Shown here: one piece after another, positions 11,832-23,559 of the stretch
Layout of the letters: every line of letters begins with the position of its first letter
Position numbering within the stretch: position 1 is the stretch's first letter
From: Elysia chlorotica
Taxonomy: Eukaryota; Mollusca; Gastropoda; Plakobranchidae
Assembly (NCBI GenBank): GCA_003991915.1
Contig: RQTK01000006.1
Span: 458,070-522,069, forward strand
Length of the DNA stretch: 64,000 nt
Direction: 5' to 3'
Program-made: the position numbers and the translations under genes
The notes under the pieces: model-generated
Databases searched by the model: none
What the model saw: the letters and a program-made list of their open reading frames with translations, nothing else
What the model was told of the DNA's origin: nothing

Positions 11832-12071
11832 AAGATAGAATGGTACAGCTCAAAAATACGCCTAAAGTGATCAATGTGTCTGTCCCTGGTAGCCAGAGGT
11901 GCCTGACGAAGGCTATAATCTCTCTCTGTCTCCCGCCCTAACTGATAGACAAGCTGCTAGCAAGCATCCCCCCCCCCTTTCATTTTTGTTCCATTTTCCC
12001 AATCTCTGTGATATTGAAAGTAGGGTAATCATTGTAAGAAGATAAAATGCAGCTTAGTATGTCTCTATATA

Positions 12072-12538
12072 CGTGAGCCCAGTATTATAGTACATACCGC
12101 GATCACAGCTTTAGCCTGAAGAGCAACCGCTATGGGACACTTCCTCGGAGCGTCATCAAGACTTTTAAAGCCCTACAGTTTTTGTTTGTTTGTTTGTTAT
12201 GCACTCGGTTGTGATCGGTCACCCTAGCGAGATTTTTAAGCCTGAAGATACGTTTTGATTCCAGTTTGTGGCATGCAGCTTGGCGCTGTATCCCGTTACT
12301 GTATCATATGTCTTTGGTCGTTGTGATATTTGTCCCGTGAGCATTGTTAGGGTGTCACATAGATTAATTGAGATATTTTACTAGAGGGGCTGAGCGTGTA
12401 TGGGTTGTGTGTGCTTTATATTCAATCTGGAGCTAAAGACAACAATAAATGAAAATTCTTACAAAATTAGGCTCGTTAGCAAGAACGGATTCCGTAGCCC
12501 TGCAGTGGATTCCAGCTCACTGTCTTCTTTGGGGAAAT
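12072..12538. repeat. 467-bp direct repeat, copy 2
   Basis: Identical partner of 11084-11550. This copy continues without a break into the RNase H-like reading frame, so its right boundary is probably the ancestral one. Zero visible differences mean the event is recent, gene-converted or an assembly duplication. Confidence 0.95.
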
Positions 12539-12643
12539 GATGCAGCTAACAGATTTACAAAAAGGGCTCTTCAACAGTTCAACCATCGACCAGTTCTACG
12601 TTTCATACTTTGTGGCATTGTAGGAAGCTTTCTCGATCTTTGA
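12449..12643 (+). mobile_element. RNase H domain fragment of a non-LTR retrotransposon
   Basis: The frame reads VALQWIPAHCLLWGNDAAN then RFTKRALQQ. This matches the C-terminal signature of retrotransposon RNase H: a W-x-P-x-H-C core, then G-N-(D/E)-x-A-(D/N), where the His and Asp/Asn positions belong to the active site. The frame is only 64 codons. Upstream sequence in this frame is stopped and no reverse transcriptase is attached, so this is a dead 3-prime fragment. The first 30 codons are also present in copy 1 of the direct repeat. Confidence 0.75.
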
Positions 12644-13082
12644 TGTCAGCTCTCTCTTTTTCTGTCTGTCATGTGATATATACTTATAATACTGTGGGTA
12701 GGGGAATAGAATTTAGAAAAAGAGTTATAAAAAGTACGTCGCTTTAATTATTGTAATAGACATTAAAAAAGGTGTTGATGTGGGTTTATCGTTGTTGAAA
12801 TGACAGCACATGTCACGTGACGCGGATACCAGGCTTTAGCATGTATATAGACCTAAGCGTCCATATGAACTCTCATCTATAGACGCATAGTCGATACTCG
12901 AACTGATCTGAACTTTGATCTATAAAGGTGTGAGAGTGTTGAGGTGGTGCTGCCACTGGCCATATGTGTGGGTGGGTTTCTGTGAGAGATAAAAGTAAAG
13001 AGACAAAATAGGGGATGGTCAGTGACATACAGAGTATCATGAAAGAGTTTAGAGGGACAGGCATATGGAGATATAAAGATGG
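12644..13082. other. Intergenic sequence, nothing recognised
   Basis: No coding or repeat signal beyond short runs. Confidence 0.5.
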
Positions 13083-13245
<163 letters not shown>

Positions 13246-13494
13246 AAATAGAGTGCACTAGGCATGCTTTATGCATCCTCGTGCCAATCAATCCTGTATA
13301 ACTATTGGTTAAAAAGAACACATCTGATCTTGTGTCAGGTTGAGTGATAGAACAAAAAAAACCAAAAACAAAACCAAAGCTAGAAGGAGGGACAGAAAGA
13401 AAGACCGTGTTTATTTACTCATGCTGTTTTAGAAGACCCCCCGCATGCGTTCTCGTGTACTCAGATTCCTGCTATAGATACAAGCATGACCGGA

Positions 13495-13575
13495 AGGTTT
13501 GGGTGCACGCTCCGAACTCGTGTGCCTGCGGGATCGAACCCTGTGGAGTGTACGCTCTGTGTTACCCATAGGGTA
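13495..13575 (-). mobile_element. Possible tRNA-like SINE head
   Basis: The minus strand has a perfect B-box-like GGGTTCGATCCC preceded by GGGTAACACAGAGCG in the A-box position. No SINE body was recognised. Confidence 0.35.
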
Positions 13576-14263
13576 GTACTTATGCCTGTTTTTTGTTGTT
13601 GCTTTTTTTGAAAATTTGAGTAAAAAGAGGGAGGGGCCATGAGGGTGCTTTGACCTTGCCCACGGAGTGTATGCCAGCTCCTGTGTTTGTTGAACTTGTA
13701 TGTTACTCTTCGCTGCCACCTGCACTCTGCGTTGCGCTAGATGAAGGTGCACATGAAGAATATGTACTCTGGAAAAATATACTGGTATAGAGAATGTCAG
13801 GTAGTTGTCATTTTCTTCCCGTGTTTGGCTGTCTGCATCCATGTATGTCGGTATCTTTTTCGAATCTCTATGCTTATGTCTGTTTGTCAATCGGATTGTC
13901 TCTTTGCATGATTTTTTTCTCCTAGCGTCTCTATCCATCTGTTTCTCTATCTGTCTGTCCAGTTTTGTCTCTGTCTGTCTGTCTGTCTGTCTCTCTGTGT
14001 GTCTCCTTACCCCCCTCCCCCTCTCAAGGTAATACTTGTTTTCATTAAAAAAAAAGACCATCAAAGATAGAAAAACTTCGTCTTAAAGTGGCTCCAGTGA
14101 TCTTATGAATAAGAGTTGGAGATTGATAATAGAATAAACTGAAATGAAAGAATAAACAACCTTGATCTGTTTGGAGACCGATGAAGATGGATAAGGATAC
14201 ATAAATAGATAAATGGAAAAATGGATATATAGACAAACAGATTGAGGAGGGAAACGATAGTTT
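13576..14263. other. Intergenic sequence with (CTGT)n/(CT)n patch
   Basis: A CTGT-rich patch lies at about 13940-14005. The 211-codon minus-strand frame across this stretch is driven by the patch and by the SINE-like sequence, and is not supported as a gene. Confidence 0.5.
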
Positions 14264-14835
14264 AGATACGATGACTTTATTAATCCCACCAAAGGAAATG
14301 AGAAAGACATGCTATAAAACATACAAAAAATACATTAGTAAAAATACATACTACTTAAAATTTGAAGCCTATAGGTATAAACATAAAACTATAAGAATAA
14401 TCCATATTGCACAATGATATTACTAATAATTAGAAAAAATGGTAGACATTGATGATTTTGGGAAAGATGCACTATTGTGTTAGCTTTTTCATTCTGTGAT
14501 TCTCATTAAATAGTGTGATAGATTTAGGAAACAAAAGTTCATGCCGTCTTCTTCGTTTTTACCACCACCCCACCTGCATTTTAATAATTTTGTCAATTCT
14601 CTTCCTATCTTGTTTTAACATGTAGCTTCCCCAACATACCAAACCCAAATGTTAGTCTGCTGCTTACCATAGATGAGAAAAAATTTGAAGCAAACCTTGT
14701 GAAATGTTAAAAGAACGTAATTTTCTCAAGTAGTGAAATCGGGGTTTTGTTTCTTTAATATAGCCTCAGTGTTGTGTTTCCAAGTCAGTTTTTTGTCAAT
14801 CACTACGCCGAGATATATAAACGTGTTTTCTCTCT
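14264..14835 (-). mobile_element. Decayed non-LTR reverse transcriptase, 3-prime part
   Basis: On the minus strand 14776-14828 encodes NTFIYLGVVIDKKLTWKHN, the typical motif downstream of the catalytic box in CR1/L2/Rex-type reverse transcriptases. Further on (14474-14540) another frame reads FPKSITLFNENHRMKKLTQ and a stop, which resembles the usual C-terminal tail of these proteins. Frame changes and stops separate the two, so the copy is dead. The element ends with a GGGATTAATAAAG motif (about 14275-14288), a common 3-prime end type for these elements. Confidence 0.75.
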
Positions 14836-15214
14836 TTAATATTTGAAATCTTGTATAATAATGTGATCATGTTGTTCTCGACATAGTGAGTTCAAGATGG
14901 ACCAACAGAAAGAATGGAAGATTTTGATTTTAGCACATTCGTGAGTTATGTTTTTTGAGGTCTCTCAACGTTGTAAAAGTGATTGGCCACAGATTGTTTG
15001 TATGAGCGAGACACGGGATTCGGCTCTGTTATTGATGTTGGGTGGTGATGCGTTGGGATGGGAGTGGAAAGGAAAGGGAGAGTTCCTCTCGCGGCCCCAT
15101 AATAAGATACACGCGTGTAGAAAACATTATTTTTCTTGTCTTATTCTGTTTTCTTTTGAATGTTAAACAAACTTTGCTTGCTGTAAGCCAGAAATTGTTT
15201 AATGGATATCCCTC
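14836..15214. other. Intergenic sequence, nothing recognised
   Basis: Part of it (to about 14940) may be more of the decayed retroelement. No other signal. Confidence 0.4.
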
Positions 15215-15293
15215 TCTCTCTTTCTGTATCTCTATCCCTCGCTCATACCTCTCTCTCTCCCTCTAGCTCTCTCATCTCTCTCTTATGCCCCCA

Positions 15294-15336
<43 letters not shown>

Positions 15337-15405
15337 CTTATCTCGCACTCTGTCTATGCCCCTCTCCGCCCTCTCGTTGTATCTCTCTGTGCCCCCCCCC
15401 CCCTC
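15215..15405. repeat. (CT)n-rich low-complexity tract
   Basis: Several CT runs, with the longest pure block at about 15299-15331 and a C-run near 15391-15402. Confidence 0.95.
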
Positions 15406-15649
15406 CAAATACCCCCACACCTCCTTCAGCGTGAGTTTGTGTAGAGTGCATCAGCCAGGGCGGATTAGAGAAGCTCCCCACCTGCTCCACAATGGTGGTT
15501 GAAACTTTCCGCCCTTCCACCACAGCAGCTCCGCTCACGTTAATTGGATTGTCTGGCTACCTCCATCATCTTCTTACAGTTTGCGATGAGAGGTGTTACA
15601 AAACCATTCTGTTTTCTTCTTTCACATGTCAATGAAATGTGTGCCGACT

Positions 15650-15880
15650 CAAATTCTGTGATTCAAAATAATTTTTTTTCAACGTTTGTCGATGGATTGT
15701 TCTTTCACGTGGATTCAAAAACATTTTCGCTTTTTTCTAATGGATTGTTTTTTTACTTAGATTCAAAATAATTTTTTTCACCTTCATTCACTGGTTTGTT
15801 CTTTGAGGTGGATCCAAAATCCTCCCTCCCCCTTTTTGTCAATGGACTGGATTCAAAATTCCTGTTCTTTCGCTTGCGCC
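15650..15880. repeat. Degenerate minisatellite, period near 50 bp
   Basis: A unit reading GATTCAAAATAATTTTTTTCA plus TTTGTCAATGGATTGTTCTTT recurs four or five times, near 15661, 15713, 15761, 15812 and 15850. Confidence 0.85.
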
Positions 15881-17704
15881 GTTTCAAGGCTTTTGTCAAT
15901 GTATTTTGTTGACGATGATTTATTGCTTGGTGTATAAGGTTTTAGAACTGACTTGTCTTGTGAGAACAGCTTATGAGAGCTGTACATGGTATTCCACTGA
16001 TGAACCATCTCATCTGTCTAGCAGTAGTCGTGTGTGGTAGTGTCCTAAACTACAACTGTGCAGCGATCTGCGAATCACACAAATTGAACTACCAGGTCTA
16101 TTACCTCTGGATACTGTTACGACATGAAATAATTTTTTTTATTAATTTGAAAAGTGCAATATAAGATTATATTCAAAGTTATAAATGGCTTGATGATTGT
16201 GTATTTCATTACCTCATGTGTTTGGAAAATATTGTTATTTCTTGAATCCTTGTAGTCAGGGATAAGCTCAAACATATATTGGGGAAAATTACGCTGTACT
16301 TGGAAATGTTCTTTTACTGTAGTTGAGTTCCAGTACCGCTTCTGAGGCCACATCTATCTATCATCCTATTGCCACCGCTTATGATTACTCTATATAAAAA
16401 AAGAAACTGGAAAAAGAAAAGCTTAGCTCTAATGAAACCAAAGATTGGTTCAAGCAGAGTAGTGAATATTATTGCATGCCCAGACTCATCTATTCGGATA
16501 GAACCACTGTACATGCCGCTAACTGACAATCCCCGATTGAAAAAAAAAAGAGCCCGAACTCAGCTGGTTGTCGAAATAAGCACGTTCTGGGGGTATTTGG
16601 CCTCGGGAAAATAAACAGCGGACAGGGAGAATGTCAGGACGCGGGAATGGCGGGATGCACTTGGAGCACTCCTGACTGACTGCTAGGACTGCTAGGACTG
16701 CTGCCGGTGTCCGCTAGTGTCCGCTAGAGTCCGCGCGTCTCCGACAGATTCCGTTAGTTTTCGCACAATCTCATCGTGTATTGATACCTGTCTGTTCGTT
16801 TCAATCATCACTGGCTGTTTTATCGTTAAGTTTAAATCTACAAAAAATTGTGCAGTAGATCTAGAAGCCATACATCTTTTTCTTTATATATTTATCAATA
16901 ATCTAGATTATGACATTCTGATCATGGACTTTTACTTAACTGAAAAGTGATTTTTAAGGTGAATAATTGTAGTAAAGACACCTTTCCTATTTTTGAATAA
17001 TCTTGTTCACAACCATAGACTTATAATAAACATGAACTTCCCTTATAAACAGTCTGAAAGTCTTGTATCATGAACACTTTTTGTAGTAGAATCTGTGACG
17101 TGAACGCTCCTATACCATTAAACTGCTAGACTGCGCAAATCCTCCATTCCTTGCTGTCAGTCCATGTCTATGGCTGACTCAGTCCGGTCAGCTCTATGCC
17201 CAACACAGCTGCAATGAGGGCATCTTTTAGCGGAATGCACTGTGAAAAGTGGTATAACAAATGGTTGTTTTTCCGTGATTGTTATTTCAACGTTAGATCT
17301 AACAACACTGTGTCCATTTTCATTGGTTGGATTAAAAAGCTGATACTTATGCGACAAGTTTTGTTGTAAAACGTACACTTCATGGGTGTAACTACGTTCG
17401 TGTACGGTCCTTACATTTGATTGATGGTGTATTTGTGTGCTTTTAAACTTTATTTGATGTGTCCAACCTGAGAGAAACGCTGATGAATCAAGTGTGCTAC
17501 TTTTATGGCTGAATATCGGTGATTTGATTCAAACTCCATCTTCGGAAAGTGTGGACCCTTTGCTAATCCCCTTCTCCTTGTATGTTTTAGTATAACTAAA
17601 CCACTGTGGACATGTGACACCCATGATCTTCATAGAACAGACGAAAACTACCAACTTTGTTGACATTGTTATGTTTGTGATCTTTCTTTGACTTTGTGGA
17701 AACC
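15881..17704. other. Sequence upstream of the gene, no exon found
   Basis: Includes a short GCTAGGACT tandem near 16680-16702 and GTCCGCTAG repeats near 16708-16731. A non-coding 5-prime exon or promoter of the gene could lie here, but no specific site stands out. Confidence 0.4.
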
Positions 17705-17797
17705 ATGAGTACCGAAGATCTGTGCCTATTCTTTAAACTCGCACCTCGTTGCTATACCAAGTCCTCGAGTCCGGCCCATGTTGACCACGCAGCCTAG
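17705..17797 (+). promoter_or_regulatory. Possible upstream ORF overlapping the start codon
   Basis: An ATG at 17705 opens a 30-codon frame that ends at a TAG at 17795-17797. It overlaps the main ATG at 17778 in a different frame. If the transcript includes this stretch, the uORF would reduce initiation at 17778. It is not known whether these bases are in the mature mRNA. Confidence 0.25.
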
Positions 17798-18790
17798 CGG
17801 CAAACATGGGGCGGGCGCGGTATTTGCCCACACGGCAGCCGTTGCGTCCTGCCCGCCCTCCAGCCCCGAGTCGGAGTCTCTATCCCCTGCGCCACCGGGC
17901 GTGCTGTGCCTGACGGTGTCCCATTGTGTGGGTCTAGTCCTCCTGCTAGCGCTAGCGGTGCTGGCGTTCCTCAGGTGGAATTCTCACGACACTAACATCC
18001 CCTCGTCCTCAGACAAAGGTCACAAACAAGGTGCTGCTGATGGTAAGGAGGACAATGCTGTGAAAAACAACGACGCCAACACCGAAACGTCCTCATGCGT
18101 CGATGATCAGAAACGTCGTGATTATGATAATAAGGAGGATAATGTTGTGAAGAATAGCAACACTGACATCAAAACGTCCCCAGACGATCATCAGAAACAC
18201 GATGGTGGTGATTACAAGAACGGTAGTGTTTTGGAGAACAGCGTCACCAACATAGAAACGTCCTCCTCCGAACTTGGCAATGGTGATGAGAAGGACAATA
18301 CTGTGAAGAACAACGTCACTAACTTTCAAACTTTCTCAAGCGACAGTCACAATTGTAAAATTAACGATGGCAGTAGGCATTGCGACACAAAATTCAAAAC
18401 CTCATCACACGACTACGAGAGAATCGGTCATGGCGATGAGGCGGAAGTTAAGAATGTGAAGATTGAAGATACGGGCCTCAGCACTCCTTCAGGCGACAAG
18501 AGTCAGAGGAATGTTGAAAGTAATTGCAAGACAGATGAGAAGGTTGCGAAGACTGGCGGCAAACAGAGTATTCTAGCCCAGGAGCTGCAGTGCCGCAAAG
18601 AGGACACCATTCGATCCCAGAAGCGCCATAACCGTGGCGTGAGGACGTTCTCTCCAGCCGCACTGACCCTGGGGCTGCCACCCGTGAGCTGGTCCACCGC
18701 GTTTCTCACCCCGCCCGCCAGGCGGAGACATGCCTGGACCTGTAGCTCTGGGCAGAGGAGGGGACAGTGCTGGGGACACACGGACGCCAG
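17778..18790 (+). CDS. Exon 1 of an unrecognised single-pass membrane protein
   Basis: Encodes residues 1-337 plus two bases of codon 338. The ATG at 17778 is preceded by an in-frame stop at 17706-17708 with no other in-frame ATG between, which decides the start if this is the first coding exon. Residues about 42-66 form one strongly hydrophobic segment ending in R-W, with no charge inside; it looks like a signal-anchor. Residues about 88-232 are Asn/Asp/Lys/Ser-rich and carry five or six degenerate repeats built on KEDNxVKNNxTNxETSS. The last 60 residues are basic with Cys and Trp. The donor is CAG|GTAAAT (phase 2) and fits the acceptor of exon 2. The positive charge after the anchor suggests the bulk faces the cytosol (inference). 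No family recognised; no catalytic motif seen. Confidence 0.75.
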
Positions 18791-18848
18791 GTAAATCTCT
18801 ATTGTTGTATACAGAAGTGGCGCAACCCCCTCCTTATCCTCCTCATCC

Positions 18849-18856
<8 letters not shown>

Positions 18857-18920
<64 letters not shown>
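18857..18920. repeat. (CT)n(TA)n compound microsatellite
   Basis: Pure CT, then pure TA. It starts 66 bp after the exon 1 donor. Confidence 0.97.
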
Positions 18921-18922
<2 letters not shown>

Positions 18923-19795
18923 CTCCATTCCTCCCTTCCTCTCCTTACCTCCTTCTCTCTTTGCTTCATTCTCTTCCTCGCTTTTTACCTCTCTGATCTA
19001 ATGTCTCAGAAGCTCTTCTAACGCCTCATAATTTCCATTGAAAAACCCTAGACGATGGCTGCTCCAAGGCCAACGTTCAACAGTTTTTACACGCTGCCAC
19101 GTAGAGACTGAGCGGGGATTACAGGATTTAGGACTTATGACTGAATTGGTCAATTAACAATGATACCGACACTACTGTCCAATACATTCTATTTGATAGG
19201 TTGACCATCGCCTTCTTCGTGGTAACAGCGTGTAGCTCTAGTCTAACGTATGTTTGCTAAAAAATTAAAATTTATTAGTGTGCATTCTGTGCAGCGATAG
19301 CTTCTAATCGATTTTAAGACAAATGAACCACCACTCCCCCTCTCGCTCTCTTCCTCTCATTTTCTGATATCTCAATCCCTTCTCTTTATCTTCCCATTTA
19401 TCTCCTTCTTAGTTATCTTTCTATTTTTCCCTTCCTATGACACTCCCTCCCCTCCCCAAATTCCTTCCCCATCTCCTTCCCCCTCTCTTCCTCCCTCTTC
19501 TCCCCCATTGCCCTGATTTAGAGACATAGCCCCAAACCATCTCATGCTCTGACCTCCCTCTGTCTGTAAATCCCCATAGGAAATCCTTTGACCCTCCCGC
19601 TTTCTCCCCTGCCCACGGGGCTTGGTGCTCACAGAGGGACCCAACACATTCGATATCGCGGATTGAAAGCTTTCTTAAAAGTGTTTCCTTTGCGCACTTA
19701 TTCCTCCCAACTCATGGGCGTGGATATTGTTAAAATGCAAGGTATCAGATGTTTATTTGTTGTTTGATAAATTCAAGGATTCTCCTGGTAGATGT

Positions 19796-19870
19796 TTTCC
19801 CCTTTCCCCTCGCCCCTCTCTCCATCTCTCTCTCTCCCTGTCTGTCCTTTTACCCTCTCCCTCCCCCCCC

Positions 19871-19939
<69 letters not shown>

Positions 19940-19954
19940 CCCCCTCTCACTCTT

Positions 19955-19990
<36 letters not shown>

Positions 19991-20183
19991 GTCTCTCCAC
20001 ACTTCTCGATCTCTACACCTCACTCCCTTGCTCTCTGTCTATTTCCTTCCATGTTTCACTTTCTCTCTAAACATTTTTTTGTCTGCTTCTATCTTTCTAT
20101 TCCTCGCCTTTTTCTTTCATTTTCTGTTGTCTTTTTTCCTTTCTCCTCCTAAATCCCCCATTCTATCTCGCTCTTTCTTTCTT

Positions 20184-20228
<45 letters not shown>
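19796..20228. repeat. CT-rich tract with several pure (CT)n blocks
   Basis: Pure blocks at about 19873-19936, 19955-19988 and 20190-20226, with C-runs at 19863-19874 and 19937-19945. Confidence 0.95.
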
Positions 20229-20229
<1 letters not shown>

Positions 20230-20785
20230 TGTCTCCAATTTTTTAACAATTGCGCCTACGGTCTGTGTTGTGCCAGACGGGATTGGGTGTCATGCGCGAG
20301 GAGCTAAGCTCATCAGGAGTGAACCTGCAGCTCAGTAGTGCCCACCCGCCTGGAACCTGTGGCAGGGCCGAGTGTTTAGGATGATTCCTGAGACTTTAGG
20401 TAGACGGTTCTGTGCCGCTTCAATGTCAGACAGTTCAGTTCTATCAAAGAGTTGGAAATAGTGACATGTTTTCCAGGTTTTTTTTTACGTATGTGTGTTG
20501 GGATAATGAAGGCGGTAGCTTCCATCTTAAATCTCAGTAAAAACTATCTGGAGATTGGTCAACCGCCTCAACTTGAATAAAGAAATAGAGTGAGAAAGCG
20601 TAACGTTAGCTCTCTGTATCAATCATAGTGTGAGCTTTAATAGTCTCTTGTTTTACCCTGCTGTCGGTTGTAGGTCAGTCGAAAGAACCAAATTATCGTC
20701 AAAGGTAATACTTTTTATATTATTAGGGAAAGGTAAGGGTTTTTTTTAATTGTTTGTCTATGATTGCGTATGTGTTGCAAGGTAA

Positions 20786-20905
20786 AGCCCGTCCAACTTC
20801 CATACATGACTATCAGGGAAGCATAACATTAAAATTGTGAGACATTAGTCTTGGAATCCGTCCACAATGTAGCTTTGCTGCTGACATTGCACGTTAAGAA
20901 ATCAT
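20786..20905 (+). mobile_element. SINE fragment, body and tail only
   Basis: Shares GACATTAGTCTTGGAATCCG, TCCACAATGTAGC and CTGACATTGCACGTTAA with the 3-prime half of the complete SINE at 47892-48144. The head is missing or too diverged. Confidence 0.7.
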
Positions 20906-20989
20906 CTCAACCCATTCATACACGACATGTCTTTCCGAACCAGGCCCGACTTAAGTCAGGAGAGAGAGTTTTGGAACAAACATATATAT

Positions 20990-20995
20990 GCGTGC

Positions 20996-21063
<68 letters not shown>
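20990..21063. repeat. (GT)n(AG)n compound microsatellite
   Basis: A GT block turns directly into an AG block. The same arrangement recurs at 46085-46150. Confidence 0.96.
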
Positions 21064-21070
<7 letters not shown>

Positions 21071-21715
21071 ATAAGAATCATGTAGATTTCTAAACTGCGC
21101 AAGATCAATGATTCCCTTCTAATGGTGCTAGATAGTCTAGTCGATAAAGGACTGTGCCATTGAAGATGTTCGTACTTCTGTCCTTAGCTGGTGCCATATA
21201 TTGGTCCCTAACACCACTATACCCGTAGAAGATTTTTTTGAAAATCGAAGTAACGCAAATCTCACCTAAGTTTACTTTTTTACTTGCTAAATAATATATA
21301 TACATACATATCTCGCTATATATATTTAACACACACACACACACATCACTCTCTTTCTCTCCCTCTCTCCCTGCCTCCACCACAAACAACCCGTAGCGAT
21401 CCCCCAACACGATCCTCAGCGTGAGCACCAAATTAAAAGATTAGAGGGCTCGAGGAGTCAGTTGATGGGGCCACGTTAGCCAATAATTAACATGGGTAGA
21501 TCAAAGACGCTGCCAGGCTCAGGCCTGCCTCCTCGCGCGCTGTGGGAACCCTCCTGAACCTCCCAGACCCTCAGAGAACCTGTAGCAGCCTCGACCGTGA
21601 CTACGTCGTCAATCCCTTTAACGGAGGGATAGAAGAAAGATTAAGCAGGCAATGTGCGTGCGTTTGTTTTCAAAACGGTCTCTCTTTTCTTCATCTTTCT
21701 CTATTATCTATATCT

Positions 21716-21718
21716 CTG

Positions 21719-21765
<47 letters not shown>

Positions 21766-21771
21766 ATCTCT

Positions 21772-21819
<48 letters not shown>

Positions 21820-21822
21820 CTC
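21716..21822. repeat. (CT)n microsatellite
   Basis: Two near-pure CT blocks broken by a short TTTATCTCTCCC segment. Confidence 0.96.
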
Positions 21823-22451
21823 CCCTTCCACCCCCATGCACACGCCCAGGTTGGTGGTAAACCGATCCTTGTGGGAGGTATGGAATGATTTCAACAATTA
21901 CAGTCTTTATTTGCACACCTGAGCAACTCTTTCTACGTTTTGTCTGCCCGTCAGAAGTTTACGCAAGTTTGAAAACGTGCCACAGAAGTCACAAACTTTT
22001 ATTTCAACGTTTTTCTCCCTATTCCTTTATGTAAGGTGATAAATTTGCTCTCTTCGCTTTACTCCGCGAGACTCTGCCAAACTTTTGTTTATGTACGTAA
22101 TATATTTCCTTACAGTTTTTGCGTAATCAGTGTGGGGGATGAGGTGGTGCAAGGCTGAACTGCGCGGCTTCCATTCGGAACGTTGCATGATCGTCCTTGC
22201 TCATGCCAATTTTTTCCCTCTTGGTATTATCGTTTACAGTCGACTTCTTATAGGCTGATGTCACTGTGACACATTCAATACACCCGAATATCAACACCAT
22301 TCATTGAAAAATTAAAAAGAGATAGAAGGTCTGGTGTTTAATGGTGAGAATCAATACAAGTGGGGTGCACTGTACTACAATATATTTTTGACCCTGGTTT
22401 ACGCGTGTGAAGTGGGAAATCAGAGATATGATGTAAACAGAAATTTAGACG

Positions 22452-22557
22452 CAAAAAACAACAACAACAACAACAACCCAACAACAACAACAACACAAAA
22501 AACAACAACCCCACCCCCATAAAAAATAACAAAAAAAAACAAAAGAAAAAAAAATAC
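22452..22557. repeat. (CAA)n and A-rich tract
   Basis: Imperfect ACA/CAA units followed by A-runs. Confidence 0.9.
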
Positions 22558-23559
22558 ACTCACGCAAAAAGTGCGCTATGTTACAGTTGTGAGCTCACGA
22601 ATACAGTATATAAATCAGCATTGAATCGAGATGAGTGACTTGATTGTACTAGGTCTACGGGTTGGGCAAGTAATTCTTCACCAACTCAGACCGCCACACG
22701 GCATTGGGGAGGGGTTGTCTACTCAAAACGCCATGATTGTTAAACTAAAGCTTTTTAATATTTCAATTTATCTCAAACGCTGTAATATTGTTTGTTTTAG
22801 TTAAAATTGTCACGAAAGGTTTTGAAGTAAAAGCTTGACATGAAGAAAAACGAGGCTGCCCGTCAGTGGACTAGGAATGTCTATAATATTACGGAACCCC
22901 CTCTTATCCCCAACGCAGTCTGTCTGTCTGTCTGTCGTGCCTCTGTCTGTCAGCCCCCTACATGTGTATGTCTGTATGTCTTTCTAGTCGCCCCCCTCCT
23001 GTCTTTCTCTTTGTCTGTCAGTTTCCTTCTGCTCTTTATCACCACACATTGAATGAGAAAATCGGTGTGCCTTTAAAGGCCCCATTCCTCCTGTTTCTGT
23101 ATCGTCAAGACCTTTTCTTTTTATGGGTTTATATTTGGCAACCGAAAGCAGAGGAATGTGAGCACAAAATAATATGCATATTTGTAGGATAAGATGGGAG
23201 AATACTAAGGCACCTAATGAAGGTGACCTCGTATAGAGCATTCAATATGACCCTAACTAAATTGACACATTTTATTTTATATTGTGATGCTTTCTTCACA
23301 AAGAATGCAATAATGCCTCGTCTGTATGCCCATATTTAACTTTATTGTTTTGATTTTTAAAAAATGTTCACAAGCCTCGCGTTATGTATCTATTTTATTC
23401 ATATTTTTCATTTTACAGAAGTCACGAAATTTTGTGCTATAATTATAATCACATTTGATGATATATTTTATGTCTTCATTTAACAGTTCAGAAATCAAGA
23501 AACCTCATGATATAATTATAAAAATATTTTATATTAGCTTTTCTCTATGACTTCTTTAG

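Larger units (their letters stand above)
18791..23559 (+). other. Intron 1, CT/AG microsatellite-rich
   Basis: GTAAAT...TTTAG. It holds (CT)n(TA)n at about 18857-18920, CT-rich stretches at 19330-19510 and 19800-20226, (GT)n(AG)n at 20990-21063, a SINE fragment at 20786-20905, CT tracts at 21721-21818 and CAA/A-rich sequence at 22455-22556. No further exon recognised. Confidence 0.7.

Noticed and set aside
13429..14064. 211-codon minus-strand frame
   Set aside because: Its N-terminal part comes from a CTGT/CT tract and the C-terminal part from a SINE-like sequence. No conserved pattern.
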